Counted from the stretch's first letter, positions 26,108 to 35,652 are shown. The stretch: 64,000 nt of DNA from Pirellula staleyi DSM 6068 (GCF_000025185.1 NC_013720.1:3348001-3412000); one strand, 5' to 3'. Notes: generated by a model not told the origin, from the sequence alone. Translations and numbers: made by a program.

Positions 26108-26707
26108 ATGTTCACAGGACTAGTGGAAATGAAGGGGAAGGTTGCAAAGCTCGACGAGCAAGACGTCGGCGTGCGACTTTCCATCGAAGCCCCCGAAATC
26201 GCTAAAACCGTAGCGATCGGGGATAGCATCTGCATCAGTGGTTGCTGCCTAACGGTGGTCAAAAAAAACACGAAAACCATGGTTTTCGAAGCCGGGCGTG
26301 AAACGCTCAGCCGCACTAGTCTGGGCCGGCTCGAGATCGGCAGCAGCGTGAATCTCGAGCGCTCTTTGGCCGTTGGCGACCGCCTCGGCGGTCACTTTGT
26401 GACCGGCCATATCGACTGCACGGGAACAGTGATGAAAGTGCGGGAAGAGGGGGCCTGGTCTTATCTTACGTTCCGAATTCCCCGGCGAATTGCATCGCAA
26501 ATTGCCGCCAAAGGCTCAATCACGATCGATGGCGTAAGTCTCACGGTGGTCGACGCTGAACTCGATCGCTTTAGCGTGGCCCTGATCCCTCACACGCTGT
26601 CGATGACCACGCTCGGTGAGCTTGTGGTTGGCGATCTCGTGAATCTCGAGACCGACATCCTCGCCAAATACCTCGAGCGACAGCTACAATCGACGAAGCG
26701 TTTCTAA
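26108..26707 (+). CDS. ribE: Riboflavin synthase, alpha chain
   Basis: Converts two molecules of 6,7-dimethyl-8-ribityllumazine to riboflavin. The 199-residue protein begins with the diagnostic MFTGLVE and consists of two lumazine-binding repeats, about 1-97 and 98-195. Each contains a G-D-SI.I.G..LTVV-type core (IGDSICISGCCLTVV and AKGSITIDGVSLTVV) and a T-hydrophobic-VNLE strand. VTGHIDCTG connects the repeats. The rest of the rib operon is absent nearby. Confidence 0.94.
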   Translation: MFTGLVEMKGKVAKLDEQDVGVRLSIEAPEIAKTVAIGDSICISGCCLTVVKKNTKTMVFEAGRETLSRTSLGRLEIGSSVNLERSLAVGDRLGGHFVTGHIDCTGTVMKVREEGAWSYLTFRIPRRIASQIAAKGSITIDGVSLTVVDAELDRFSVALIPHTLSMTTLGELVVGDLVNLETDILAKYLERQLQSTKRF

Positions 26708-26792
26708 CAGCTCCCGCTGTTGGGTCGCCCAGCTTCGTTTCTTTCCTTTGTAGGTCGGTGAGTCTGCTTGGCTTGCCGGCAGATGGACCATC

Positions 26793-27719
26793 ATGACATC
26801 GGCCCGCCAGACCGTTTCGTACCTCACCAGTCGCTTTCGCGAAGCGGGAATTCGGCCCGAAATTCGCCACGGGCAGAACTTTCTGGTCGACCTGAACCTC
26901 CTTGATCTGCTGGCCGATGCCGCCCAAATCACCGAGGACGACGTGGTGCTGGAAGTGGGGACCGGCCTCGGCTCCCTCACTTCCCGACTGGCTGAGCGTG
27001 CGGCCGAGGTGGTGACCATCGAAATCGACGAACGTCTGGCTGCCATGGCAGAGGAAGAGCTCGAAGATTTCGACAACGTAACCCTTGTCCTGCGCGATGC
27101 TTTGGAGTCGAAGCACAAGCTCAGTACCGAGGTGATGGACATCGTCCGCGCTAAGTTGGCGGAAGCTCCCGGTCGACGCTTCAAACTAGCGGCTAATTTG
27201 CCCTACAATGTCGCGACACTCATTATTTCGAACCTACTCGCAAGCGATCCGTGCCCCGTTTCGATGACCGTGACCATCCAGAAGGAATTGGCCGATCGAA
27301 TCGTCGCACCGCACGGAACCAAGGACTACAGCGGTTTGAGCATTTGGGTCCAGTCGCAGTGCGAAGCGAAAATTGTCAGAATAATTCCTCCGCAGGTTTT
27401 TTGGCCCCCGCCGAAGGTCCATTCGGCAATCTTACACCTCGAACATAGTCAGGCATTGGCCTCGCAGCTTCGCGATCCTGCCTACTTTCACTCCTTCATT
27501 CGGGCAATCTTTCTGCACCGCCGGAAGTTTCTGAGGGGTGTTCTGGCCAAGCTTTTCGATGGTCAGCTGACGAAGAACGATATTGACCAACTCTTTGTAG
27601 AGAAACAGCTTACGCCAGAAACCAGGGCCGAAGAATTGCCGGTGGCAACACTCGTCGAGCTGTCGCACTGGCTCCTCGATCGGGGGCTCAAAGTCGAGCT
27701 CGCCTCCGATCAGAAGTAG
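26793..27719 (+). CDS. rsmA: 16S rRNA dimethyladenosine transferase
   Basis: Dimethylates two adjacent adenines in the 3' terminal loop of 16S rRNA late in 30S assembly (KsgA). The 308-residue protein has the QNFLVD N-terminal motif, SAM motif I LEVGTGLGSLT near residue 50, the acidic IEIDERL, the catalytic NLPYNVAT near 137 and the PPPKVHSAILHLE strand. The C-terminal helical domain has FLHRRKFLRGVL. It directly precedes the S10 operon promoter. Confidence 0.93.
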   Translation: MTSARQTVSYLTSRFREAGIRPEIRHGQNFLVDLNLLDLLADAAQITEDDVVLEVGTGLGSLTSRLAERAAEVVTIEIDERLAAMAEEELEDFDNVTLVLRDALESKHKLSTEVMDIVRAKLAEAPGRRFKLAANLPYNVATLIISNLLASDPCPVSMTVTIQKELADRIVAPHGTKDYSGLSIWVQSQCEAKIVRIIPPQVFWPPPKVHSAILHLEHSQALASQLRDPAYFHSFIRAIFLHRRKFLRGVLAKLFDGQLTKNDIDQLFVEKQLTPETRAEELPVATLVELSHWLLDRGLKVELASDQK

Positions 27720-27809
27720 TCGAAGTGGAAGAGCCTAACGAAAACGCCGCAAAAATCGCTAGCAGTGGCTCCGCTATCAAACTTTCAGCAAAATTGCGGT
27801 CCCCGGGTG

Positions 27810-27838
27810 TTGACGGTCTTGCCCGGGCTCTTTACACT
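27810..27838 (+). promoter_or_regulatory. Sigma-70-type promoter of the S10 ribosomal operon
   Basis: TTGACG at 27810-27815 and TACACT at 27833-27838 are separated by exactly 17 bp, close to consensus, about 110 bp upstream of the rpsJ start. Two CCCGGG palindromes at 27802 and 27822 sit 20 bp apart around the -35 element and could bind a regulator. Confidence 0.75.
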
Positions 27839-27949
27839 CCTCTGTTTCCCACCCAGGGAAAACTAAAAGCAAAGAGTTTCACAGCGGTGACCGATCTCTA
27901 GTGGATCGATTAAGCAGTGAGACGGTGCAGCACTTTTGGAGCTGGTATT

Positions 27950-28273
27950 GTGGCTGGACAGAAGGAAGTAATTCGCATTCGGATGGAAGCCTACGATCAC
28001 GCCATTCTTGACCAGAGTGCGCTGGAAATCGTGGACACGGCTAAGCGAACCCATAGCGAGGTTCATGGCCCCATTCCACTCCCCACGCGAGTCGAACGCT
28101 ACACCGTTCTCTCGGGTCCGACCATCGATAAGAAGGCTCGGCAGCAATTTGAAATTCGTACGCACAAGCGGCTGATCGACATCGTTCAGGCTACGGCCAA
28201 GACGATCGAAGCGCTCAATAAGTTGAGCTTGCCTGCTGGTGTGGATATCAAGATTAAAGCCTCCTCGCGATAG
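27950..28273 (+). CDS. rpsJ: 30S ribosomal protein S10
   Basis: First gene of the ribosomal block: a 107-residue S10 with [10 protein letters not shown], the [15 protein letters not shown] loop and [11 protein letters not shown], the canonical S10 signatures. S10 binds the 30S head and also works with NusB in antitermination. The start is GTG 27950 with GGAG 8 nt upstream; the same frame runs back to 27917 without a ribosome site. Confidence 0.95.
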   Translation: MAGQKEVIRIRMEAYDHAILDQSALEIVDTAKRTHSEVHGPIPLPTRVERYTVLSGPTIDKKARQQFEIRTHKRLIDIVQATAKTIEALNKLSLPAGVDIKIKASSR

Positions 28274-28544
28274 TTTGGTTTTAGCCAGTTTATCGCGAAG
28301 AATATCTTGGCTTTGGGCCCTGGTAACGAAGTGCTTGTTCTGCTTTAATGCGGGACTCCACTAAGTTAAGTTGAATCTTTAAGGCCCCGTTGAGTACTGC
28401 TCGGCAGGGTTTTGAAATATTGATTTGGTGTCGAATTGGTGTGATTTCCAATCTGCTTCATTGGGGCAGCAAATTGAATCGGAAGCTTCGCTGGTAAGAC
28501 GAAGGTTTCCTTCGCGCTCCAGTAAGCATATGACCACGGGACAC
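28274..28544 (+). other. Long rpsJ-rplC spacer, 271 bp
   Basis: The spacing between S10 and L3 genes is far longer than the usual few tens of bases. It is AT-richer than its flanks and contains a 6-bp hairpin CGAAGG/CCTTCG with a TTT loop at 28500-28514. It could hold a second promoter or an L4-type autogenous control site, but neither is demonstrated. Confidence 0.4.
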
Positions 28545-29249
28545 ATGGCGATGACTAAGGGTATACTCGGCCGCAAGGTCGGGATGACGCAAATTTATGA
28601 TGAGGCTGGAAATGCAATTCCAGTCACGGTCGTCGAGGCAGGCCCTTGTCGTGTCCTCCAGCTTAAAACACTGGAGCGCGATGGCTATGAGGCTGTTCAG
28701 CTTGGCTTTCTTGATAAGCCTCGCCGCCTCGCCAGTCGCAGTGAACGTGGTCACGTAGCAGCACTCGAAAGCAAGCGTGCCAAGCGGCGTGCAGCTGCCG
28801 GTGTTGTTGCAGTTGCTAAAGCCGCTTGCGAACCTAAGCGATTTGTTCGCGAATTCCGCGGCTCCGCCGATGGCTTTACCGTCGGTCAAGATGTGACGGT
28901 CGAAGCACTCGAAGGCGTCAAGGCTGTTGACGTCACCGGCATCTCCAAAGGCCGTGGTTTTTCGGGTGCAATGAAACGGCATAACTTTGCCGGTCAGCGT
29001 GCGACGCACGGTGTGAAGAAGGTGCATCGCCACATGGGTGGTACTGGTGCCCTCGCTTCGAACCGCGGTGGTGGCCGTATGAAAAAAGGCAAGAAGATGC
29101 CGGGCCAGTACGGAAGTGCTCGCATCACTACTCGCAACATCAAGCTTGTGCGAGTCGACAAAGAAAATAATCTTCTGCTCATCAATGGTCCCGTCCCTGG
29201 TCCACAGGGTGCAATGGTGATCATTCGAGAGACCAACAAGGTCAGCTAG
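28545..29249 (+). CDS. rplC: 50S ribosomal protein L3
   Basis: A 234-residue L3 that nucleates 50S assembly near the peptidyl-transferase centre. KGILGRKVGMTQIYDEAG opens the protein. The central extension contains HRHMGGTGA and KKGKKMPGQYG, including the Gln that is methylated in some bacteria. Three in-frame ATGs lie within 22 bases (28530, 28545, 28551). 28545 or 28551 fits the family start best and the exact choice is uncertain. Confidence 0.94.
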   Translation: MAMTKGILGRKVGMTQIYDEAGNAIPVTVVEAGPCRVLQLKTLERDGYEAVQLGFLDKPRRLASRSERGHVAALESKRAKRRAAAGVVAVAKAACEPKRFVREFRGSADGFTVGQDVTVEALEGVKAVDVTGISKGRGFSGAMKRHNFAGQRATHGVKKVHRHMGGTGALASNRGGGRMKKGKKMPGQYGSARITTRNIKLVRVDKENNLLLINGPVPGPQGAMVIIRETNKVS

Positions 29250-29314
29250 AGCAACTAATCGCTCCGGCGTTCAAGGTCTCAGGGCAAACACAAAGTTTTT
29301 ATTGGCATACGAAC

Positions 29315-29944
29315 ATGGCAACACTTCCTGTCTTTAATCGCTCGGGTGCTGAGGTCGGCAAGTACGAAATCGACCCTGCCGAAATCGCCCCGAAGATCAG
29401 CCAGCAGCTGCTGCACGACGTCGTAGTGATGTACCAGGCGAATCTTCGTCAAGGTACGCATCGCACGAAAGGTCGTGGTGAAGTAGCTGGTTCGACGAAG
29501 AAGATGTACCGTCAGAAGGGTACGGGTAACGCTCGTGCAGGTTCGCGCCGCTCGGGTGTTCGTCGTGGTGGTGGACACATTTTTGCTCTCCGCCCACGCG
29601 ACTACTCCTATCGCCTCCCTCGCAAGGCTGTGCAAGCTGCCACGCGTATGGCAATTGCCCATAAGCTCAATCAAAACAGCGTGGTGGTGATCGACGAATT
29701 GTCGATGGCCGCTCCGAAGACTAAAGAAGTTGCTACGATCCTGAAGACGCTCGGATTGGCTGGAGCCAGCACGCTGGTGACCACGGCCGGTCTTGACGTC
29801 AACGTTTATAAGAGTGCTCGTAACATCGACAAAGTGACGGTTTCCCCCGTCGCCGACCTCAATGCTCTCTCGGTTCTTATGCCTCGCAAGATGCTGGTCA
29901 CGAAGGCCGCTCTCGATGCCATCAAGACTCGAGCTAAGGGCTAG
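29315..29944 (+). CDS. rplD: 50S ribosomal protein L4
   Basis: A 209-residue L4, which lines the exit tunnel. The extended loop shows RTKGRGEVAGSTKKMYRQKG and GVRRGGGHIFALRPRDY, followed by the globular part AAPKTKEVATILKTLG. L4 represses its own operon in some bacteria; no matching leader structure could be confirmed here. Confidence 0.95.
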   Translation: MATLPVFNRSGAEVGKYEIDPAEIAPKISQQLLHDVVVMYQANLRQGTHRTKGRGEVAGSTKKMYRQKGTGNARAGSRRSGVRRGGGHIFALRPRDYSYRLPRKAVQAATRMAIAHKLNQNSVVVIDELSMAAPKTKEVATILKTLGLAGASTLVTTAGLDVNVYKSARNIDKVTVSPVADLNALSVLMPRKMLVTKAALDAIKTRAKG

Positions 29945-30024
29945 TTGTTTGTTCGATGAAATGAGATGGCAGTGGCTGATGATGCCGCTGCCCCAAGATC
30001 TGCGAGTTGCCTGAGGATTATCCC

Positions 30025-30339
30025 ATGTCGACTGAAATTCAAACGACCGAAACACCTCGCCTGGAGTCTTACCAGGTGGTGCTTCGTCCGCTCGTGACAG
30101 AAAAAGGGATGCATCGCAGCACCCGCAACAACCAATATTCGTTCGAAGTCAATCCTCTCGCGACCAAGCACGACATCCGTCGCGCCGTCGAAGAGTTGTT
30201 CGAAGTCAAGGTAGAAAGCGTTCGCACGCAAAACCGCCTTGGCAAGAGCCGTCGCAACCGCACGAAGGCTGGTGTGACGAAGTCGTGGAAGAAGGCGATC
30301 GTAACGCTCAACGCTGAGCACCGTATCAACTTCTTCTAA
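30025..30339 (+). CDS. rplW: 50S ribosomal protein L23
   Basis: A 104-residue L23, docking site at the tunnel exit for trigger factor and SRP. VLRPLVTEKGM, YSFEVNPLATKHDIRRAVEELF and VKVESVRTQN are diagnostic. ATG 30025 is preferred over TTG 30007 because TGAGGA lies 7 nt upstream of it. Confidence 0.95.
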   Translation: MSTEIQTTETPRLESYQVVLRPLVTEKGMHRSTRNNQYSFEVNPLATKHDIRRAVEELFEVKVESVRTQNRLGKSRRNRTKAGVTKSWKKAIVTLNAEHRINFF

Positions 30340-30411
30340 TCGTTTCGTTCGTAGTTTCGCAGCGGCTTGAGTCAAACAACTAAGGCCTCCATAACGGGGC
30401 GGTGAGCTGAA

Positions 30412-31269
30412 ATGGGCATTCGTCATTACAATCCGGTAACGCCAGGTCGCCGTGGTGCGAGCGTTAGCGATTTCAAAGAACTCACCAAAGGTGCAGTTGC
30501 TCCGAAGTCGCTCCTCAAACCAAAGAAGAAGACCGGCGGACGCAACAACCAGGGTAAGATTACCACTCGTCACATCGGCGGTGGCCATAAGCAGCAGTAT
30601 CGCGTTATCGATTTTCATCGCACCAAGGACGGAATCCCTGCCAAGGTTGATTCGATCCAGTACGATCCCAACCGCAACGCTCGTATTGCTCTGTTGTTTT
30701 ATGCCGACGGCGAAAAGCGGTTCATCATCGCTCCCGATGGTTTGCTCGCCGGCCAGACGGTCGAAAGCGGACCTGATGCACCTCCCACGGTTGGCAATTG
30801 CCTGCCGATGAGCCGCATTCCTGCCGGCGTGACAATCCACAATATTGAACTTGCTCCAGGTCGTGGTGCTCGCCTCTGTCGTAGTGCAGGCTCGAGTGCA
30901 GTCCTGATGGCACGTGAATCAGGCTGGGCACAAATTCAGCTTCCGAGCGGCGAAATTCGCCGTGTTCCTGCTACTTGCCGTGCGACGGTAGGTGCTGTGG
31001 GCAACTCGGACGCAATGAACGTTGTCATTGGTAAGGCTGGTCGTAAGCGTTGGATGGGCGTTCGCCCAACCGTTCGCGGTACTGCCATGAACCCGATCGA
31101 TCACCCGCACGGTGGTGGTGAAGGTCGTACCAAGGGTGGTCGCCATCCGGTCAGCCCGACGGGTATTCCGGCCAAGGGTGGTTCGACCCGCAAGCGTCGT
31201 AAGGCCTCGAATTCGGCGATTGTTCGTCGTCGCCGTTCGCGTCGTTATGGCGTCCTGAAACTGAAATAA
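30412..31269 (+). CDS. rplB: 50S ribosomal protein L2
   Basis: A 285-residue L2, needed for subunit association and peptidyl-transferase activity. It contains [24 protein letters not shown], the SH3-like core with [11 protein letters not shown]-type strands, and the invariant [20 protein letters not shown] near residue 230. GGTGAG lies 6 nt upstream of the ATG. Confidence 0.96.
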   Translation: MGIRHYNPVTPGRRGASVSDFKELTKGAVAPKSLLKPKKKTGGRNNQGKITTRHIGGGHKQQYRVIDFHRTKDGIPAKVDSIQYDPNRNARIALLFYADGEKRFIIAPDGLLAGQTVESGPDAPPTVGNCLPMSRIPAGVTIHNIELAPGRGARLCRSAGSSAVLMARESGWAQIQLPSGEIRRVPATCRATVGAVGNSDAMNVVIGKAGRKRWMGVRPTVRGTAMNPIDHPHGGGEGRTKGGRHPVSPTGIPAKGGSTRKRRKASNSAIVRRRRSRRYGVLKLK

Positions 31270-31309
31270 TTGTTTGAGTTACCGTTTAAGCGAGTGAGTT
31301 GAGACTCCT

Positions 31310-31579
31310 ATGAGCAGGTCTACCAAAAAGGGTCCTTTTGTAGATTTCAAGGTCTACAAGAAGGTGCAAGCCACCCTGACATCAGGTTCGAAAGAACCGA
31401 TCAAGACGTGGGCTCGTGGCTGCACGATTGTTCCCGAATTTGTGGGCCTCACATTCATGGTTCACAACGGCAAGGCACATCTCAAGGTGTTTGTTACCGA
31501 AGATATGGTCGGTCACAAGCTGGGCGAGTTTGCTCCGACTCGTACCTTTAAGGGTCACGGCGGTAAGGCCAAGAAGTAA
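31310..31579 (+). CDS. rpsS: 30S ribosomal protein S19
   Basis: An 89-residue S19 of the 30S head. The motifs [55 protein letters not shown] and [16 protein letters not shown] are canonical. Spacing to rplB is 40 bp. Confidence 0.96.
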   Translation: MSRSTKKGPFVDFKVYKKVQATLTSGSKEPIKTWARGCTIVPEFVGLTFMVHNGKAHLKVFVTEDMVGHKLGEFAPTRTFKGHGGKAKK

Positions 31580-31667
31580 AGCGTAGGAATTTGCTTGTAG
31601 TTTGACTGGACTTATAAGTGCTTCTTATAACGACCATCAAAGTCGCAAGAGATGAAAAGAGTTTAAT

Positions 31668-32024
31668 ATGGCATTCAAAGCAAGTCACCAACACGCCCGC
31701 ATGAGCGCCCGTAAGGTTCGCTTGATGGCGGACATGATCCGTGGCAAGTTTGCCGACGAAGCGCTCGACATTCTCAAGTATCAGCCCCATCGTGGTGCTC
31801 GTTTGCTGGAGAAGGTTTTGAAGTCGGCGATCGGCAATGCTCAAGATCCAGAGCAAAACCCCGGTAAGACGGTTCGCGTCGAGCAGTTGGTGGTGACCGA
31901 TGCCCGCGTTGATGGCGGCCCGATGTTCAAGCGAATTCGGCCTGTCTCGCGTGGTATGGCATACGGAATCAAACGTCGCACATCGCACATTCATGTGGGG
32001 CTCACCGACATCAGCGAGATGTAA
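31668..32024 (+). CDS. rplV: 50S ribosomal protein L22
   Basis: A 118-residue L22, lining the exit tunnel. ARMSARKVRLMADMIRGK, the beta-hairpin tip with DGGPMFKRIRPVSRGMAYGI and RRTSHIHVGL match the family. The 88-bp gap after rpsS is free of other genes. Confidence 0.95.
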   Translation: MAFKASHQHARMSARKVRLMADMIRGKFADEALDILKYQPHRGARLLEKVLKSAIGNAQDPEQNPGKTVRVEQLVVTDARVDGGPMFKRIRPVSRGMAYGIKRRTSHIHVGLTDISEM

Positions 32025-32104
32025 ATTTCGCAGTGAGGGTGATCTGCTTCACGGTTAGCAGCTAAGACTCGAGTACAGAGTTCAGTCAGAAGCGAGTAAG
32101 GCAT

Positions 32105-32818
32105 ATGGGACAGAAAGTTCATCCAATCGGCTTTCGAACCGGCATCATGATCGGTTGGAAGAGTCGTTGGTATGCGTCCAAGAAGGAGTATGCCAATCTG
32201 CTCCTCGAGGACAAGAAGATTCGCGAGTTCGTAAAGAATCACCCAAGCAAAACGCAATATCGCAGTGCAGGTATCGATCGAATCGAGATCGAACGTACTC
32301 GCGATGAAGTGAAGGTCGTTTTGTTCGTGGCTCGGCCTGGTGTGATCATCGGTAAGAAGGGTCAAGAGGTCGAGATCCTGCAGGAAGAACTGCAGAACCT
32401 GACCGGCCGTCGCATCAACCTTAAGATTGAAGAAATCGCTCGGCCTGAAATCCAGGCTCAGCTGATTGCAGAAGAAATTGCCCAACAGCTTTCCAAGCGA
32501 GCCAGTTTCCGCCGTACGCTCAAGCGTGCGATCGAGCAAACAATGGACGCCGGTGCTAAGGGTGTGAAGATTCAATTGGCTGGTCGTTTGGGTGGTGCCG
32601 AAATGGCCCGCTGCGAAAAGGCAACTGCTGGATCGCTGCCACTCAGTACGCTTCGTGCCAAGATCGATTATGGCTTCACCGAAGCGATGACCGCCCAAGG
32701 TCATATCGGTGTTCAGGTTTGGGTCAACCAAGGTATGTTTGAGGGAGATGCTTCCAATGGCGCTGATGCCCAAACGAGTGAAGCACCGAAAAAGCCAAAG
32801 AGGACGTATAAAAGGTAA
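32105..32818 (+). CDS. rpsC: 30S ribosomal protein S3
   Basis: A 237-residue S3, part of the mRNA entry channel. The N-terminal [13 protein letters not shown], the type-2 KH motif [14 protein letters not shown] and the C-terminal domain [26 protein letters not shown] are clear. Its last 62 bases, which encode a Lys/Ala-rich tail, overlap the start of rplP in another frame, an unusually long overlap for this gene pair. Confidence 0.95.
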   Translation: MGQKVHPIGFRTGIMIGWKSRWYASKKEYANLLLEDKKIREFVKNHPSKTQYRSAGIDRIEIERTRDEVKVVLFVARPGVIIGKKGQEVEILQEELQNLTGRRINLKIEEIARPEIQAQLIAEEIAQQLSKRASFRRTLKRAIEQTMDAGAKGVKIQLAGRLGGAEMARCEKATAGSLPLSTLRAKIDYGFTEAMTAQGHIGVQVWVNQGMFEGDASNGADAQTSEAPKKPKRTYKR

Positions 32819-33173
32819 AGCCCAACGCGGTAACCGCGTGGTCTTTGGCGATTACGGCTTGCAGGCTTTGCAAGGTGGCTGGATCAAAGCGACAACCATC
32901 GAATCGGGTCGTATTGCTGCACAGCAATATATCCGTGGTGAAGGTCGTTTGTACATTCGCGTATTCCCACACAAGTCGGTCACTTCCCGCCCACTCGAGA
33001 CTCGAATGGGTAAGGGTAAAGGTGAACCGGATCACTGGGTGGCTGTGGTTCGCGAAGGTACGATCCTATTTGAACTCAACGGCGTGACTGAACAGCAGGC
33101 AAAGCTTTGCTTCGCTCGTTTGGCTCACAAGATGCCGGTACGTGTTCGCATGGTTCGTCGTCGTCCTGCCTAG
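32757..33173 (+). CDS. rplP: 50S ribosomal protein L16
   Basis: A 138-residue L16, close to the A-site tRNA elbow. [46 protein letters not shown] and [11 protein letters not shown] are diagnostic. ATG 32757 has GGGAG about 9 nt upstream and gives the usual M-x-x-MPKRV beginning. It lies inside rpsC, so the two genes overlap by 62 bases and are likely translationally coupled. Confidence 0.94.
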   Translation: MALMPKRVKHRKSQRGRIKGKAQRGNRVVFGDYGLQALQGGWIKATTIESGRIAAQQYIRGEGRLYIRVFPHKSVTSRPLETRMGKGKGEPDHWVAVVREGTILFELNGVTEQQAKLCFARLAHKMPVRVRMVRRRPA

Positions 33174-33236
33174 TGCAGCGGTGTGTCGAACAGATAGTTT
33201 ACAGAACGTGATGCTACAGAGCGAAGGTAGATGGCG

Positions 33237-33440
33237 ATGAAGGCGACTGAACTTCGAGAGATGAGCGACGAGCAGCTGGGTCTCACGCTGAAGGAAACGG
33301 AACACAACTTGTTTCGTCTTCGGATGCAGGCTCAAACCGAGCGTCTTGATGCTCCTTCGGAACTTCGTCGACTGAAGCGTCTTGTCGCTCGCATTAAGAC
33401 GATTCAGTGCGAGAAGGCGAGCAAGGCAGTTGCTGCCTAG
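33237..33440 (+). CDS. rpmC: 50S ribosomal protein L29
   Basis: A 67-residue L29, a two-helix protein at the tunnel exit. ATELREMSDEQLGLTLKETEHNLFRLRMQAQT and RRLKRLVARIKTI match. Two ATGs lie six bases apart; 33237 is chosen because the GAAGG site is nine bases upstream of it and only three from the first. Confidence 0.92.
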   Translation: MKATELREMSDEQLGLTLKETEHNLFRLRMQAQTERLDAPSELRRLKRLVARIKTIQCEKASKAVAA

Positions 33441-33507
33441 TTTTGGTTTCGAGCTGATTCGTCATTAAACAAGTTTCCTTTGGTTTCACTGCAAAGTTGG
33501 TCAGGCC

Positions 33508-33786
33508 ATGCCCAAGCGAGTTGTTGTTGGACTTGTTACGCGTGATAAGGGTGATAAGACCCGTCGCGTGGAAGTGCCGCTGGTAGTTCGTCATGCTACG
33601 TATGGCAAGATCATGCGTCGCCGCACGATTTGCTACGCACACGACGAAGCCAACCTATCGAAGATGGGTGATACGGTCGAGATCGAAGAGTGCCGTCCTA
33701 TGTCGGCCACCAAGCGATGGAACCTGGTTCGCGTCGTTTCGGCTGCTAAGGTCGATACCAGTAAGCCAGCGGATGCAGCGGAGTAG
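33508..33786 (+). CDS. rpsQ: 30S ribosomal protein S17
   Basis: A 92-residue S17, an OB-fold primary 16S binder. VVGLVTRDKGDKTRRVEVP, YGKIMRRRTICYAHDE and MGDTVEIEECRPMSATKRWNLV are the family signature. The C terminus has a short low-complexity extension. Confidence 0.95.
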   Translation: MPKRVVVGLVTRDKGDKTRRVEVPLVVRHATYGKIMRRRTICYAHDEANLSKMGDTVEIEECRPMSATKRWNLVRVVSAAKVDTSKPADAAE

Positions 33787-33883
33787 TCCGCTACCTCGCA
33801 GTCGGCTGTAGACCAGTTTGCAGTTGAGACCGGACAACGCCTGATCCGTTTTGATCAGACGCCTAGAAGACAAGAGTTGAGTC

Positions 33884-34252
33884 ATGATTCAGCAAGAAAC
33901 TCGGATGGCCGTTGCCGACAACACCGGCGCCCGCGAAGTGATGTGCGTGAAGGTGCTGGGTGGTTCGCGTCGTCGCACCGCTGGCATTGGCGACGTGATC
34001 ATTTGCAGCGTGAAGAGTGTTATTCCGGGTAGCGAAATCAAGAAGAAGGCCGTCGTTCGGGCTGTGGTGGTTCGCACCAAGAGTCCTCAGCGTCGTGCGG
34101 ATGGTAGCTACGTTCGTTTCGATGCCAATGCTGTGGTGCTCGTGGATGCTGAAGGCAATCCACGCGGCACGCGTATCTTTGGTGCCGTTGCTCGTGAGCT
34201 GCGTGACAAGAATTACATGAAAATCGTTAGTTTGGCGAGCGAGGTGGTCTAA
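33884..34252 (+). CDS. rplN: 50S ribosomal protein L14
   Basis: A 122-residue L14 at the subunit interface. [28 protein letters not shown] begins it and [27 protein letters not shown] ends it, both canonical. Its stop TAA shares one base with the start ATG of rplX (TAATG). Confidence 0.96.
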   Translation: MIQQETRMAVADNTGAREVMCVKVLGGSRRRTAGIGDVIICSVKSVIPGSEIKKKAVVRAVVVRTKSPQRRADGSYVRFDANAVVLVDAEGNPRGTRIFGAVARELRDKNYMKIVSLASEVV

Positions 34253-34587
34253 TGCACATCAAAGCAAACGACGTGGTGGAAGTAATCACCGGCGACGACA
34301 AAGGTGTGCGTGGCAAGGTGCTCTCGATCGATCGCGAAGCTGGTAAGCTCGTGGTTGAAGGGGTGAACCGTGTCTACAAGCACGTTCGCCGCAGCCAAAA
34401 GAACCCACAGGGTGGTCGCCTCTCGAAAGAGATGCCGATTCAGATCTCGAACGTGCTCCTGTTTTGCTCGAAGTGCAGCAGTGCTTCGCGAACTGGTTCA
34501 CGCGTCGCAGCTGACGGCTCGAAGGAACGCTTCTGCAAGAAGTGTGGAACTTCGGCTGGCGTGATCGCCCCTGCTAAGAAGAAGTAA
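34252..34587 (+). CDS. rplX: 50S ribosomal protein L24
   Basis: A 111-residue L24, an early 50S assembly initiator. The KOW motif is VVEVITGDDKGVRGKVLSID, followed by VEGVNRVYKHVRRSQKNPQGG. The tail forms a zinc-ribbon-like pair CSKCSS and CKKCG, found in many bacterial L24 proteins. It overlaps rplN by one base. Confidence 0.95.
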   Translation: MHIKANDVVEVITGDDKGVRGKVLSIDREAGKLVVEGVNRVYKHVRRSQKNPQGGRLSKEMPIQISNVLLFCSKCSSASRTGSRVAADGSKERFCKKCGTSAGVIAPAKKK

Positions 34588-34674
34588 CAACAGCCGTTAG
34601 GCTAGTATCGCTCAGGTCAACTCGATCTCAGCGGCATACGACTCAATCGAATCAGTTTGTAGCGAGTGACGGTT

Positions 34675-35232
34675 ATGACATCGCGAATGCAGGTCAAGTT
34701 TGAGAAAGAAGTGCTGCCTGCCTTGGCTGAAAAGCTAGGTCGCGCCAACAAGTTGTCGTTGCCACGCATCGAAAAGATCGTGGTGAGCATGGGTGTTGGT
34801 GCTGCAGTGCAGGATAAAAAATTCCTGGAAACTGCTGCAGAAGCGATGGGCCAAATCACCGGTCAACGCCCTATTATCACCAAGTCCCGTTCGGCTATTT
34901 CAGCCTTTCGTCTTCGTGAGAACATGCCGATTGGCTGCAAGGTTACGCTTCGTGGTCGGCGGATGTTTGAGTTCCTCGATCGCCTCATCTCGCTGGCGCT
35001 TCCTCGCGTTCGCGACTTTCGTGGTGTGAGCCGAACTGCATTCGATGGCAATGGCAGCTACAGTTTGGGTCTGTCGGAACAGTTGGTGTTCCCTGAACTC
35101 AACCCCGATAAATTCACCCGTCCGCAAGGTATGAACATCACCGTAGTGGTTCGCAATGCTACCGACGACGAGTCGCGTGAGATGTTGGCCGCTATGGGAA
35201 TGCCGTTCCAGACGGAAGGTGGCGACAAGTAA
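34675..35232 (+). CDS. rplE: 50S ribosomal protein L5
   Basis: A 185-residue L5 that binds 5S rRNA and contacts the P-site tRNA. PRIEKIVVSMGVG, GQRPIITKSRSAISAFRLREN, GCKVTLRG and FRGVSRTAFDGNGSYSLGLSEQ are all conserved. ATG 34675 is chosen over an in-frame GTG nine bases earlier. Confidence 0.95.
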   Translation: MTSRMQVKFEKEVLPALAEKLGRANKLSLPRIEKIVVSMGVGAAVQDKKFLETAAEAMGQITGQRPIITKSRSAISAFRLRENMPIGCKVTLRGRRMFEFLDRLISLALPRVRDFRGVSRTAFDGNGSYSLGLSEQLVFPELNPDKFTRPQGMNITVVVRNATDDESREMLAAMGMPFQTEGGDK

Positions 35233-35355
35233 CGTCGCCGATTTAATACAGTTCGTGATTCGTTAGGCTGACAAGTTGCGGTTTGGTGAGCCTCGAGAAT
35301 TCACCCATACTCCGCCTTTAGGAGTGTGAGATTTTCACAATAAGGCAGCAGAAAC

Positions 35356-35541
35356 GTGGCCAGTAAAAGCAAGATTGCCAAATCCAAATTGGAGCCCAAG
35401 TTTTCGACACGGCTCAATCGGCGCTGCCAAATGTGCGGTCGCCCACGAGGTGTGTATCGCAAGTTTGGTATCTGCCGCATTTGCTTCCGCAAGCTCGCCG
35501 ACCAGGGTTTGATTCCCGGCGTGCGTAAGGCTAGCTGGTAG
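35356..35541 (+). CDS. rpsN: 30S ribosomal protein S14, zinc-binding type
   Basis: A 61-residue short S14 of the zinc-binding (type Z) class, with ligands Cys24, Cys27, Cys40 and Cys43 in CQMC and [24 protein letters not shown] is characteristic. The start is GTG 35356. Confidence 0.94.
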   Translation: MASKSKIAKSKLEPKFSTRLNRRCQMCGRPRGVYRKFGICRICFRKLADQGLIPGVRKASW

Positions 35542-35652
35542 TAGTTTGGATGTTGGCGACGAAGGAATCCTCCTCAGCGAGTGCTTGAGGTGGTGACTTC
35601 TAGCGGTGGCCCAATGCTGAGAGCTGATTGGTAGTTAAGGGATTCGAAAGAC

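Noticed and set aside
28458-30840. Long minus-strand frames (up to 299 residues) antisense to L3, L4, L23 and L2
   Set aside because: Shadows of highly conserved ribosomal genes with no independent motifs.
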